DNA of 64,000 bases from an uncultured Fibrobacter sp. GTDB taxonomy: Bacteria; Fibrobacterota; Fibrobacteria; Fibrobacterales; Fibrobacteraceae. Every line of letters begins with the position of its first letter. Position 1 is the stretch's first letter. A program made the position numbers and the translations under genes. Where the stretch lies: contig CAKUTF010000003.1 in NCBI GenBank assembly GCA_934691725.1, positions 62,001-126,000 on the forward strand. The letters run 5' to 3'. Under the pieces are notes generated by a model. It was not told the DNA's origin. It made no database searches and was given only the letters and a program-made list of their open reading frames with translations. Shown piece by piece: positions 50,344-57,998 of the stretch.

Positions 50344-53300
50344 ATGAAAAAACATTTGATCTTCCTTGCTTTGCTTTTGCTTGTTCTCGCCGGCTGTTCC
50401 CGCGAGTCCGACATCCGGGTGAACGGCTCCTTGCGGAACAACCATTCCGTCGTATTTGCCTTTACCGAGCGTCCCGACAGTGTCGAAAGCTTTGTGGATT
50501 CCATCGCCGCTTTGGATTCCGTCTATACCTTTGACACTCTCACGGTGACGGTTCACGATTCCGTGTATCTGATGGGATTTCTCAAGTACAACGCGAATAA
50601 GGTTTTGCGCTATGCCTGGAAGATGGGCGATAGGGATACGCTTTTGAGCGGGGCAAACGGCGGGCTTTTTTCGTATGCGTATGATTCCGTGGGTATCTAT
50701 TCGCCGCTTTTCATTGCGGTCGATGGGGCGAACGCTCGGGACACGGCGGGACGCGGGCAGTTTATCCGGGTAATCGATACGCCGCCGGACGTTTCTGTCG
50801 CGGAAGATACGCTCTGGGTTCGCGGTGAGCGCGATGCGGACGTTTCGTTCTTTGCGACGGATTCGTTCGGAAAAATCGACAGCGCGTTTCTCGTTTTGCT
50901 TTCCGGGAAAAATGCCGCTCTAGAAACCGTCAAGGCGTCTCCCGCCGGGGATTCGGGAACCTTTACGGCGACGGTCAAGTTTAAAAACGCAAAGCCCCAT
51001 CTGGATGCCAACAATGAAATTCGCTATGTCTATGGGGCGAAGGATGAGGATGGAAACGTTTCGACGGATACCGCGGTTCTGCATTTCAACAAGATTCCGA
51101 CGGTCAAGCTTTTGCAGCCGGATTCCGCTAGCAGGCAAAGCATTTACGTGTCACGCTTTGCGTTCTACTATGCCGGTTCCGACGAGGACAACCCGACGGA
51201 TCTGCGCTATTCGATTCGCGTGGGAAAAAGCCCGGACAATTCGGGAACTGCGCCTGTTTTGACCGATGCGAACCTTGTGGCGTCAAATGTCAAGGAAAAA
51301 AGCTGGGAAGCGATTACCGATTCCGTCTGGAACATGGACAAGAACTTGAAGGGACGGCTCTATTGGCAGGTTTCCGTGACGGACGGCCTGGATACGGCGA
51401 CATCGCCGACGTGGAATTTCTTCTTCGGCGACTTGAATGCGACGACGGGAACGCTCTACGGCTATGCGAAGTTCCAGGGGCGCACGGCGCACAACGGCAT
51501 CCAGATTGTGATGGAAAATCTGGAAAACCAAAATTATACGTTTTCGCGGACGAACGAAAAAGGTTATTTCAGCGTGAAAGTCGATCCGGGAATGTACCGG
51601 ATTTATGCCCGCGATACGACGGGACTCGGTTACAAACGCATGATTCTCGACAGCCAGTATGTGGAAATGGGCGATGAAAGGCTTGTCGCGACGATGCTCC
51701 TCCAGGATACGATGGCTCCGAAAATCCGCATCGACAGTTACGATACGCTTGTCTCATCCCGGAGCGTCCGCTTTGCGGGAAGCCTTTCGGACTCGGGTTC
51801 GCAAATCGCGAAGGCTGTCGCCTGGTTCGATGGCAAGGAAGTTTCTCTCTCCGTGCTCAAGGTGAATGAATGGGGAATGAACTTTAACGACCTGACAGAC
51901 GGCAAGCACGATTTCCGCTTTGTGGTTCTCGACAGCGCAAAAAATGTATCGGATACGGCAAAAATCTCGTTCCGCGTCAAGGCTTCGTCGATTGACTTGA
52001 AAGTCAATGGCCAGGCGACTTCGATGATTTCGGAAGACGGGAGTTTCCTCTTCGAAGCGTTTGTCGGGAACGTGTTGCCCTTGCCGGATTCCGTTTCGTG
52101 GATTTGTACGATTGGAAATGCGCAATTCAAGGTCTTGCCGTCACCGGTAGGAGCCGATAGCGTTGCCAGGGTAACCCTCTCCGCCGCGGATGTAAAAAAT
52201 AGCGGTGCGGTTCCCGGAAACCTTTACACGATGCAGGCTTCTGTCCTGAAAGGAACCGTCGTGGATAGCGTCCGGTTTGGATTTCTGGGTGAAAATCCGA
52301 ACGTGTACTTCTTAACGCCGAAGCGCGACACTGCGGTTTCCTTGAACGATCCGCTGTTCTTTAGCGTCGAAGCGTTCCCGGGGGCAGATGCAACGGTTCA
52401 ATCGATTGGCTGGAATTGTGACGGGACGCTTTCGGACGGTTTTGCTTGTCCGGCGGCAAAGGCCGATTCCGTAACGCTCGCCTGGAAAACGGTCGGGGAA
52501 AAGAAAGTCCGCGTTACGCTTATCGATTCCGAGGGAAGAACATCAAAGGACTCGATGACGGTGCGTGTCGTTTCGGATCCGCCAAGCGTTTCCATCAAGG
52601 CCGATGTCGATACGGTTCGCCAGAAGATCAATGCGAACCTGAAGTTCCAGGTTTCGGCTTCCGACAAGTTCGGGACGGTGAATTCCCTAGAATGGGGCTG
52701 CGGAACGAATGCGGCGAAAATTTCCTTTGATTCTTCGGCAAGCATCCAGCCGGGAAAGAGCGTTTCCGCAGAGATAAAAGTCACGCTCCCGAAAGAGGAG
52801 ACGAACGCTTACAAGTGCGTTGTTCGGGCAACGGACGATGACGGCGAACAGGGCTTCGATACGCTGTATTTCCGGGCTGTTTTGGACAGGCCTTCCATAA
52901 CGCTTTTTACGTCGAGCGCCGATGTGAAAATCAAGTCCAAGGTTCGCTTTGCCGGTTCGGCGGTCGATACGCTCGGAACGATTGTCGGCTACGAAATGTA
53001 TTGCGGAACAAGTGCGAAAAATCCGTCGTGGATTCCGATTTCAAAGCCCGATACGACTTTGACGATGCCGTCTTCGGCGTGCAAGTGGTACTGCGTGATG
53101 CGCGTGACGGATGACGACAACTTGACCGCGATGGATACGGCGATTTACAATGTCCTTCTGGATCCTCCGACGGTGAGGGTCAGCGAAGATACGCTGACGG
53201 TGAGCATCAAGGACACGGTCACGCTCGATGCGATTGCAAACGATAAGCTGGGTTCGATTGTCCTGTATGAATGGAGCTGCGGAAATTCCGGTGTGGCGGG

Positions 53301-55635
53301 AAACCGCTTTGTCTCTTCGATGACGACGCCTCGCTATATGGCGATCATGCCTTCTTCGCCGGTGAACGGTTACCAGTGCATTATCCGGGTGACGGACGAT
53401 GACGGCAACACGGCGAACGATACGACAAAAATTTCGGTTCTTCTGGATCCGCCGACGGTCAAGGTCGCTCAAAAATCGATTACGGCGCGCCCGGGATTCC
53501 CTGTGCACCTGAACGCGACCGCTTCCGACTGGCTCGGCTACATCGTGAAGCGCGAGTGGAGCTGTGGCGGTCCGTCCGAAATTGCGAACAACTGGAAGAA
53601 GGTTTCCGATTACGATACGACATGGACTACGTCCAAGAATCCTTCGGCTTTGTACTATTGCGTGGCGCGGGCGACGGATGACGACGGCAATACGGCGGAA
53701 GATACGGTTCGCATCTCGTTTACGACGGAAATCCCCGTTATCTCTGTCGATCATGATTTGGTCTATATCCTTGCGGGAACTTCAACCGATTTGACGGCGC
53801 ATGTGAACAAGGCCTGGCAGGGCATCAAGCGTTACACGTGGACTTGCGGCGCAAAGAATTCGTCCGCACTTTCGGATACGTCTTCGAAGAACGATCATCA
53901 TGTCTGGTGGGGCGTCGATTCGGACTATTCTTCGTCGGATTTCTATTTCTGGGATACTGATGCGAAAGGAAAGGCGGACAGTACGGTCAGCAAGCTTTCC
54001 AAGTCGAACGATGAATTCCTGTGCATCGTCTTTGCCGAAGAGACCGGGACAAATTTTGTCGCAACCGATACGACGGTGATTCGCCGGATGACGTCGCTCC
54101 CAGTGGGCGTTATCACGATGCCCGATACGGCTTACCTGTGGAGCCTGGATTCTTCTGTCTCGGATATTTCCAAATACTGGTATATGCCCGAGTACGGCGG
54201 AAGCGATTCGAAGCTCGGCACCTTAGGCGACAGAAAGGCGCAGGCCTTTTACTGGAATTTCAGCAATGTGAGCACCGATTACTGGTATGAAGGAAATTCG
54301 GATGGAACGCTCGACACGAACATCGCGGAATTCAACACGGCGTTTCTCCGGCAGTCCGCGGAAGGTTCGATGACGGTCCAGCTGAGCTACTACGATTCTT
54401 CCAAGGTCGGCATGGACCAGAACTTTGTCGATAGGCATCGGGCGGAAACGGTTTCCAAGACGGTTTATTTCCGCAAGGCGTGGAACAACATTTCAAGCGC
54501 GAAGGATTCGATTCTAGAAAAGAGCACGGACGAAAACGGTCCCGCAATTGCCTACTGCAAGGATCGTCTGGTCGTTGCCTATGTGAAGGAAGACGGCTCG
54601 GTCGCGACGAAATATCGGAATGGAACGGGAGCTTCCTGGACGGCGTTTGGAAACCCGAACATTTCGAATGTCAAGGCCCAGACTCTCTACATGGCTTGCG
54701 ACGGAAACGACAATCTCTACCTTTCCTTCATCGGTTCTTCGGACGCAAAGGGACATGTCTATAAGTCCGTCGGTTCGACCGGAGCGTGGACGGAACTCGG
54801 TTCGGGACTGGGAACGGAACTTTCGATGTTCAAGCTCCGGATCAATCCCAAGACGAACAGTCCCTCGGTGGCGTGGATCGGGACGGTCAGCGGCCAAGCG
54901 AATGTCGCCCGCATCCAGGACTATTCCTCTTCGTGGGGGAGCGCCTTCAATCCGCTCTATTCCTCCGGTTGGCAGAATCGCGAAATCGATATGGCGTTTG
55001 ACGATTCCGGAAACCGACTGGTCGTTGTGACGGGCTACGCTTCGGAAGATTATCAAATCTACTACTACTATATTCCGAGCGGACAGACGAGGACTTCGAG
55101 CCGGGGCAATTACAAGATTGCCATCAATGCGGAATCCATCCAGGCGTTCTATGCAAACGGTTACTACTATGTGGGCTTCCGCAGCCGCGATGATGACGGT
55201 CTCCCGCGCCTCGCCCGTGCTTCGGCTAGCTCCGTCTCTTCCGGCTCTTCGAACAAGACGTTCTCGACAAGTGGTACGGAATTCGAAGCGTTCGGACATC
55301 GCTGCTTCAACACGTTCTTCACGGTCGATGGAAACGGAAACCCCATCCTCGCCATCGATGACGCCTACTTTGCGAGAAATTCGCATGTCCACGTCTATCG
55401 CTACACGAACCGCTGGCTCGAACTGGGCGAAAACGAACTGCCCTATTTCAAGAATCTCTTTGCCGCAGCGAACTCCTACTATGTCCGTGGCTTCCGTCCG
55501 CAGCTGGTCGTGTCGCCAAGCGGAAAGATTTTCCTTTCGATGCGTGCGCAGGAGACCGCTTCTAGCGCGGGGTCAAATCTTCCGGGGACGAAGAACGGTC
55601 CGCTGGTCATGGAATTCCTGGGGGACAACTGGTGA
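50344..55635 (+). CDS. Giant surface lipoprotein with PKD/Ig-like repeats and C-terminal propeller-like region
   Basis: 1763 residues. Lipobox LAGC (Cys18). Residues about 25-365 are Ig/PKD-like modules. A carboxypeptidase-regulatory-like domain lies about 368-440 (GTLYGYAKFQGRTAHNGIQI, NEKGYFSVKVDPGMYRIYA). A further Ig-like set follows, with a run of about 90-residue repeats at about 744-1140. The repeats each carry a Trp/Tyr-x-Cys-Gly strand and a second Cys in Y-x-C-(V/I)-x-R-(V/A)-T-D-D-D, and are joined by LDPPTV-like linkers. The C-terminal part (about 1379-1763) is beta-propeller/sialidase-like (NGPAIAYCKDRLVVAYV, NDNLYLSFIGSS, SGNRLVVVTG). I infer a long stalk that presents a binding domain outside the cell. 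Its stop overlaps the next start (TGATG). Confidence 0.8.
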   Translation: MKKHLIFLALLLLVLAGCSRESDIRVNGSLRNNHSVVFAFTERPDSVESFVDSIAALDSVYTFDTLTVTVHDSVYLMGFLKYNANKVLRYAWKMGDRDTLLSGANGGLFSYAYDSVGIYSPLFIAVDGANARDTAGRGQFIRVIDTPPDVSVAEDTLWVRGERDADVSFFATDSFGKIDSAFLVLLSGKNAALETVKASPAGDSGTFTATVKFKNAKPHLDANNEIRYVYGAKDEDGNVSTDTAVLHFNKIPTVKLLQPDSASRQSIYVSRFAFYYAGSDEDNPTDLRYSIRVGKSPDNSGTAPVLTDANLVASNVKEKSWEAITDSVWNMDKNLKGRLYWQVSVTDGLDTATSPTWNFFFGDLNATTGTLYGYAKFQGRTAHNGIQIVMENLENQNYTFSRTNEKGYFSVKVDPGMYRIYARDTTGLGYKRMILDSQYVEMGDERLVATMLLQDTMAPKIRIDSYDTLVSSRSVRFAGSLSDSGSQIAKAVAWFDGKEVSLSVLKVNEWGMNFNDLTDGKHDFRFVVLDSAKNVSDTAKISFRVKASSIDLKVNGQATSMISEDGSFLFEAFVGNVLPLPDSVSWICTIGNAQFKVLPSPVGADSVARVTLSAADVKNSGAVPGNLYTMQASVLKGTVVDSVRFGFLGENPNVYFLTPKRDTAVSLNDPLFFSVEAFPGADATVQSIGWNCDGTLSDGFACPAAKADSVTLAWKTVGEKKVRVTLIDSEGRTSKDSMTVRVVSDPPSVSIKADVDTVRQKINANLKFQVSASDKFGTVNSLEWGCGTNAAKISFDSSASIQPGKSVSAEIKVTLPKEETNAYKCVVRATDDDGEQGFDTLYFRAVLDRPSITLFTSSADVKIKSKVRFAGSAVDTLGTIVGYEMYCGTSAKNPSWIPISKPDTTLTMPSSACKWYCVMRVTDDDNLTAMDTAIYNVLLDPPTVRVSEDTLTVSIKDTVTLDAIANDKLGSIVLYEWSCGNSGVAGNRFVSSMTTPRYMAIMPSSPVNGYQCIIRVTDDDGNTANDTTKISVLLDPPTVKVAQKSITARPGFPVHLNATASDWLGYIVKREWSCGGPSEIANNWKKVSDYDTTWTTSKNPSALYYCVARATDDDGNTAEDTVRISFTTEIPVISVDHDLVYILAGTSTDLTAHVNKAWQGIKRYTWTCGAKNSSALSDTSSKNDHHVWWGVDSDYSSSDFYFWDTDAKGKADSTVSKLSKSNDEFLCIVFAEETGTNFVATDTTVIRRMTSLPVGVITMPDTAYLWSLDSSVSDISKYWYMPEYGGSDSKLGTLGDRKAQAFYWNFSNVSTDYWYEGNSDGTLDTNIAEFNTAFLRQSAEGSMTVQLSYYDSSKVGMDQNFVDRHRAETVSKTVYFRKAWNNISSAKDSILEKSTDENGPAIAYCKDRLVVAYVKEDGSVATKYRNGTGASWTAFGNPNISNVKAQTLYMACDGNDNLYLSFIGSSDAKGHVYKSVGSTGAWTELGSGLGTELSMFKLRINPKTNSPSVAWIGTVSGQANVARIQDYSSSWGSAFNPLYSSGWQNREIDMAFDDSGNRLVVVTGYASEDYQIYYYYIPSGQTRTSSRGNYKIAINAESIQAFYANGYYYVGFRSRDDDGLPRLARASASSVSSGSSNKTFSTSGTEFEAFGHRCFNTFFTVDGNGNPILAIDDAYFARNSHVHVYRYTNRWLELGENELPYFKNLFAAANSYYVRGFRPQLVVSPSGKIFLSMRAQETASSAGSNLPGTKNGPLVMEFLGDNW

Positions 55636-56060
55636 TGAAAATCGAAGTGGCGGCGATTTGCGATGCGGCGACCGATCAGAGCGGAAAGCTCAACATGCTC
55701 GGCGTGTTCGACTACATCGAAGCGGAACTTCCCATCGTCATCCCGAGATGCTCTGTCGTCTTTCGGGTGCGCTATACCCGGTCGGAAGTTTCTCCGCATG
55801 ACCTGGAAGTGACCATTACGAATATGCTCGACGAAAAGGAGCTGATTCCGCCGATTCGAAGCTCGGTGAATTTTCTCCCGATTCCTGAAAGTATGGATTC
55901 GGCAGCGGTCAACCTGATTTTGAACATGAACCGGATGCGCGTGATGGACGGTGGAAAGTACCAGCTCCGTTTGCGGATTGACGAAGTTCTTCTCGAAGCG
56001 ACGCTTCCGATTTACGTCCACGACTTGACGCCGCAGGAACCGAACCCGCTAGCGAGCTGA
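55635..56060 (+). CDS. DUF6941-like protein
   Basis: 141 residues from the ATG at 55635, overlapping the giant lipoprotein stop by one base (TGATG; a GTG one codon earlier is also in frame). It has no signal peptide. It starts with MKIEVAAICDAATDQSGKLN and MLGVFDYIEAELPIVIPRCS, matching the pattern of the DUF6941 family (small beta-rich proteins beginning with a decision about a GVFD-like strand). It ends in a strand EVLLEATLPIYVHDL. Function unknown. Coupling to the lipoprotein gene suggests matched amounts, but the product should stay in the cytoplasm. Its 3' end overlaps the PPTase gene by 12 bp. Confidence 0.65.
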   Translation: MKIEVAAICDAATDQSGKLNMLGVFDYIEAELPIVIPRCSVVFRVRYTRSEVSPHDLEVTITNMLDEKELIPPIRSSVNFLPIPESMDSAAVNLILNMNRMRVMDGGKYQLRLRIDEVLLEATLPIYVHDLTPQEPNPLAS

Positions 56061-56600
56061 ATCAATTCGCCTGGCGGCAATTGCGCAGACAAAAGGTTCG
56101 GGAAGCGGAAGCGGAAAGTCGCAGAGAATCGTTTCGCCGATTTTTTCGGGAATCACGCTTTGCGGAAGAACGTCTTCGAAGAAGGATCCGCCGGTGCACT
56201 TGAAAAGCGCTTCCTTGCGGCACCACAGACGGTAAAATTCGGCGATGGCGATTTCCGAAGAAAGCTCGCTTTGAAGGAGAACTTCCTTTTCCTCGCTCGA
56301 AAAGAAACGCTCCGCGATTCGGAGAGTTCTCGGTCGGAGCTTTTCCGTATCGACGCCGACCCGAAGCGAAAACGAGTAGGCGAGAACGCAGACGCCCTTG
56401 CTGTGGGTCCAGTTCGCGTCGAAGCCGCAGTTTGGAAATTCGGGCCTTCCGTTCGGTGCCATCGAAATGTCCGATTCGGAAAGTTCCATGCCCGAAGCTT
56501 CGGACAGCTCGGAAAGAATCGCCTTGCGGTGGTCTTTGAGCGGCACGAGACACCAGAAAACGGATCCAAGCGGCGTTTTCAATTCTTCATGCTTTGCCAT
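56049..56600 (-). CDS. 4'-phosphopantetheinyl transferase, Sfp-type
   Basis: 183 residues. The ACPS-fold metal site is GVDTEKL (Asp84, Glu86), followed by AERFFSSEE and the conserved WCRKEALFKCTGG (Trp126, Lys129, Glu130, Lys134). The N-terminal half with FDANWTHSKGVCVLAYS (about 60-76) supplies the CoA-binding part. It transfers phosphopantetheine from CoA to a carrier protein: ACP, or a polyketide or peptide synthetase domain. It is somewhat shorter than Sfp (about 220). No synthase genes are nearby. Confidence 0.85.
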   Translation of the reverse strand: MAKHEELKTPLGSVFWCLVPLKDHRKAILSELSEASGMELSESDISMAPNGRPEFPNCGFDANWTHSKGVCVLAYSFSLRVGVDTEKLRPRTLRIAERFFSSEEKEVLLQSELSSEIAIAEFYRLWCRKEALFKCTGGSFFEDVLPQSVIPEKIGETILCDFPLPLPEPFVCAIAARRIDSAR

Positions 56601-56628
56601 TTTGCCAGAATATAAATTTTCTAGTTTG

Positions 56629-57111
56629 ATGCCTATGCGATTGCTGGTGTTTTTGGTTGCCCTGTTTCTTGCTTCCTGCGGGGGCGTGAATAACGGCTGG
56701 CTTGCCGACGGCGGCGGCTACATGAAGCTTTCCATCGGCGGAATCGAGTATCGGCTGGATATTGCGCCCGATGACGGCGATGTCCGCTTGCGTGCAAACA
56801 AGCATTTTGTCAGGTTTCTAGGAAAGGACGGGAAGGGAACGCAGTTGCAGATTCTGGTGAACAAACCCGTACTCGGGAAAAATTCCCCCCAGACAAATCC
56901 GAACTATACGTTTCTCGTGGTAGAAGGCAGCACTCCGGCACGGCTTGTCGATGCCGATTCGAGCGTCGCCGTTTTCGACCAGAAGGATTCTTCGCTGTGG
57001 AGCGCGGATCTGCATCTGGTTTTTAACCATTGCGGAATCGAGGAATGCGACACGTCGCGGGTCCTTGTGACCGGAAGGATGCGCTATTGGGTGAATCCGG
57101 ACGATTATTGA
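56629..57111 (+). CDS. Small lipoprotein of unknown function
   Basis: 160 residues from ATG 56629 (a second ATG at 56635 is equally possible; no good SD for either). Lipobox LASC (about Cys17). The mature chain is beta-rich: GGYMKLSIGGIEYRLDI, KGTQLQILVNK, TFLVVEG, SSLWSADLHLVFNHC, ending in a strand TGRMRYWVNPDDY. Two Cys (FNHCGIEEC) could form a disulfide. No named domain. It is divergent from the PPTase gene, 28 bp between starts, and lies just upstream of the tRNA-Val promoter. Confidence 0.7.
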   Translation: MPMRLLVFLVALFLASCGGVNNGWLADGGGYMKLSIGGIEYRLDIAPDDGDVRLRANKHFVRFLGKDGKGTQLQILVNKPVLGKNSPQTNPNYTFLVVEGSTPARLVDADSSVAVFDQKDSSLWSADLHLVFNHCGIEECDTSRVLVTGRMRYWVNPDDY

Positions 57112-57121
57112 GGAAAATCCC

Positions 57122-57150
57122 TTGACAGAATTCGAAAAAGTTTTTACTAT
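57122..57150 (+). promoter_or_regulatory. Sigma-70-type promoter of tRNA-Val
   Basis: TTGACA (57122-57127), a 17-bp spacer, and TACTAT (57145-57150): a perfect -35 and a five-of-six -10. The tRNA begins 13 bp after the -10. It shows that the housekeeping sigma of this organism accepts the classical consensus. Confidence 0.9.
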
Positions 57151-57163
57151 TGGGAAACCCTAC

Positions 57164-57237
57164 GGACGATTAGCTCAGCTGGTTAGAGTATTACCTTGAC
57201 ATGGTAGGGGTCACTGGTTCGAGTCCAGTATCGTCCA
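57164..57237 (+). tRNA. tRNA-Val (GAC)
   Basis: 74 nt with a full cloverleaf: acceptor stem GGACGAT/ATCGTCC, D stem GCTC/GAGT, anticodon stem TTACC/GGTAG around loop TTGACAT (anticodon GAC, valine), T stem ACTGG/CCAGT with TTCGAGT loop, discriminator A. The 3' CCA is not encoded (CGA follows), so it must be added by the nucleotidyltransferase at 5204. A single gene with its own promoter and terminator. Confidence 0.96.
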
Positions 57238-57240
57238 CGA

Positions 57241-57269
57241 AAAGCTCCGTTAAACGCGGGGCTTTTTTG
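57241..57269 (+). terminator. Intrinsic terminator of tRNA-Val
   Basis: Stem AAAAGCTCCG / CGGGGCTTTT (10 bp with one G-T pair), 7-nt loop, followed by further T residues; begins 4 nt after the tRNA end. Confidence 0.9.
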
Positions 57270-57336
57270 TTATTTAGGTGAAACCCGAAAAGAGAACCGT
57301 TTCTGCCAAATCTGCGCATAAAAATTTTATAAAGTG

Positions 57337-57372
57337 ACAAATTTTGTCTATTTATAAATCTATCTTTATAAT
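57337..57372 (+). promoter_or_regulatory. Candidate promoter with overlapping palindrome before the orphan gene
   Basis: TATAAT at 57367-57372 with TTGTCT (57345-57350) 16 bp upstream forms a plausible promoter. A perfect inverted repeat GACAAA-T-TTTGTC (57337-57349) overlaps the -35, as an operator would. The predicted start of transcription is close to the AGGAG before the ATG, so the leader would be very short. Confidence 0.45.
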
Positions 57373-57387
57373 AACCATAGGAGCGTT

Positions 57388-57960
57388 ATGGATTACGAAG
57401 CTTGCTTTGAAAAAATTTCCAAAATACAGCTCAGGACAAAGAATGAAGAAAAGTTTCAGGGAAGACGCTTAATTCATCGACGCTGGAAAGAGCAAAATGC
57501 GGCGTTTGTCTGGAGCAAGGAAAATGTCCAGAAACTCTTGGCGATGAACGAAGCCTTGATGGAGCTTTCCCATAGAGGCCTCGAAGCGTTTGAAAGGGTC
57601 TATTGGGATTTAAAGCGGATGCTCGATTCCGGAAAAAAGGATTATGTTGATTTTGACGTTGACCTCTCGTTTTCGTATGAAGGGGACTGGCCGGATTCCG
57701 AGTATTTCACGGGAGATTCTTTGCAGGATGAGACGATAGGCTTTTGTCTGAGTGATGGAAATCCTTCGCTGTCGAATGAAAAGGAAATGCTGTTTGACAT
57801 GAACTGGAATATTACTGGAGCCTTTAGAGATAGACCGGAATTTGCCGGTCAACATATCAGCTATCTGATGTACAAATTTTTCGGGGGAAATTACAGTTTC
57901 CAGGACGCTTTGAAGATGGATCCGGATGACTTTTGCTATTTCATTAAAATATCGCTCTAA
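57388..57960 (+). CDS. Orphan cytoplasmic protein of unknown function
   Basis: 190 residues; AGGAG lies 4 nt upstream of the ATG. It has no signal peptide or membrane helix. The N-terminal 70 residues are basic and helical (KEQNAAFVWSKENVQKLLA). The rest is acidic and aromatic (DVDLSFSYEGDWPDSEYF, FDMNWNITGAF, ISYLMYKFFGGNYSFQD). No family is recognised. It sits between the tRNA-Val terminator and recC, 38 bp ahead of recC on the same strand, under a promoter with a palindrome at -35. It might be the first gene of the recCB transcript. The placement beside a tRNA and a DNA-repair nuclease makes a phage- or DNA-related role possible, but this is only position. Confidence 0.65.
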   Translation: MDYEACFEKISKIQLRTKNEEKFQGRRLIHRRWKEQNAAFVWSKENVQKLLAMNEALMELSHRGLEAFERVYWDLKRMLDSGKKDYVDFDVDLSFSYEGDWPDSEYFTGDSLQDETIGFCLSDGNPSLSNEKEMLFDMNWNITGAFRDRPEFAGQHISYLMYKFFGGNYSFQDALKMDPDDFCYFIKISL

Positions 57961-57998
57961 ACGATAATTTATATCGATTTTGATTCCCGGGAGATTTT

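Noticed and set aside
57164..57269. tRNA-Val as an attachment site of an integrated element
   Set aside because: No integrase gene, no direct repeat of the tRNA 3' end within the window, and recCB downstream is a core repair locus.
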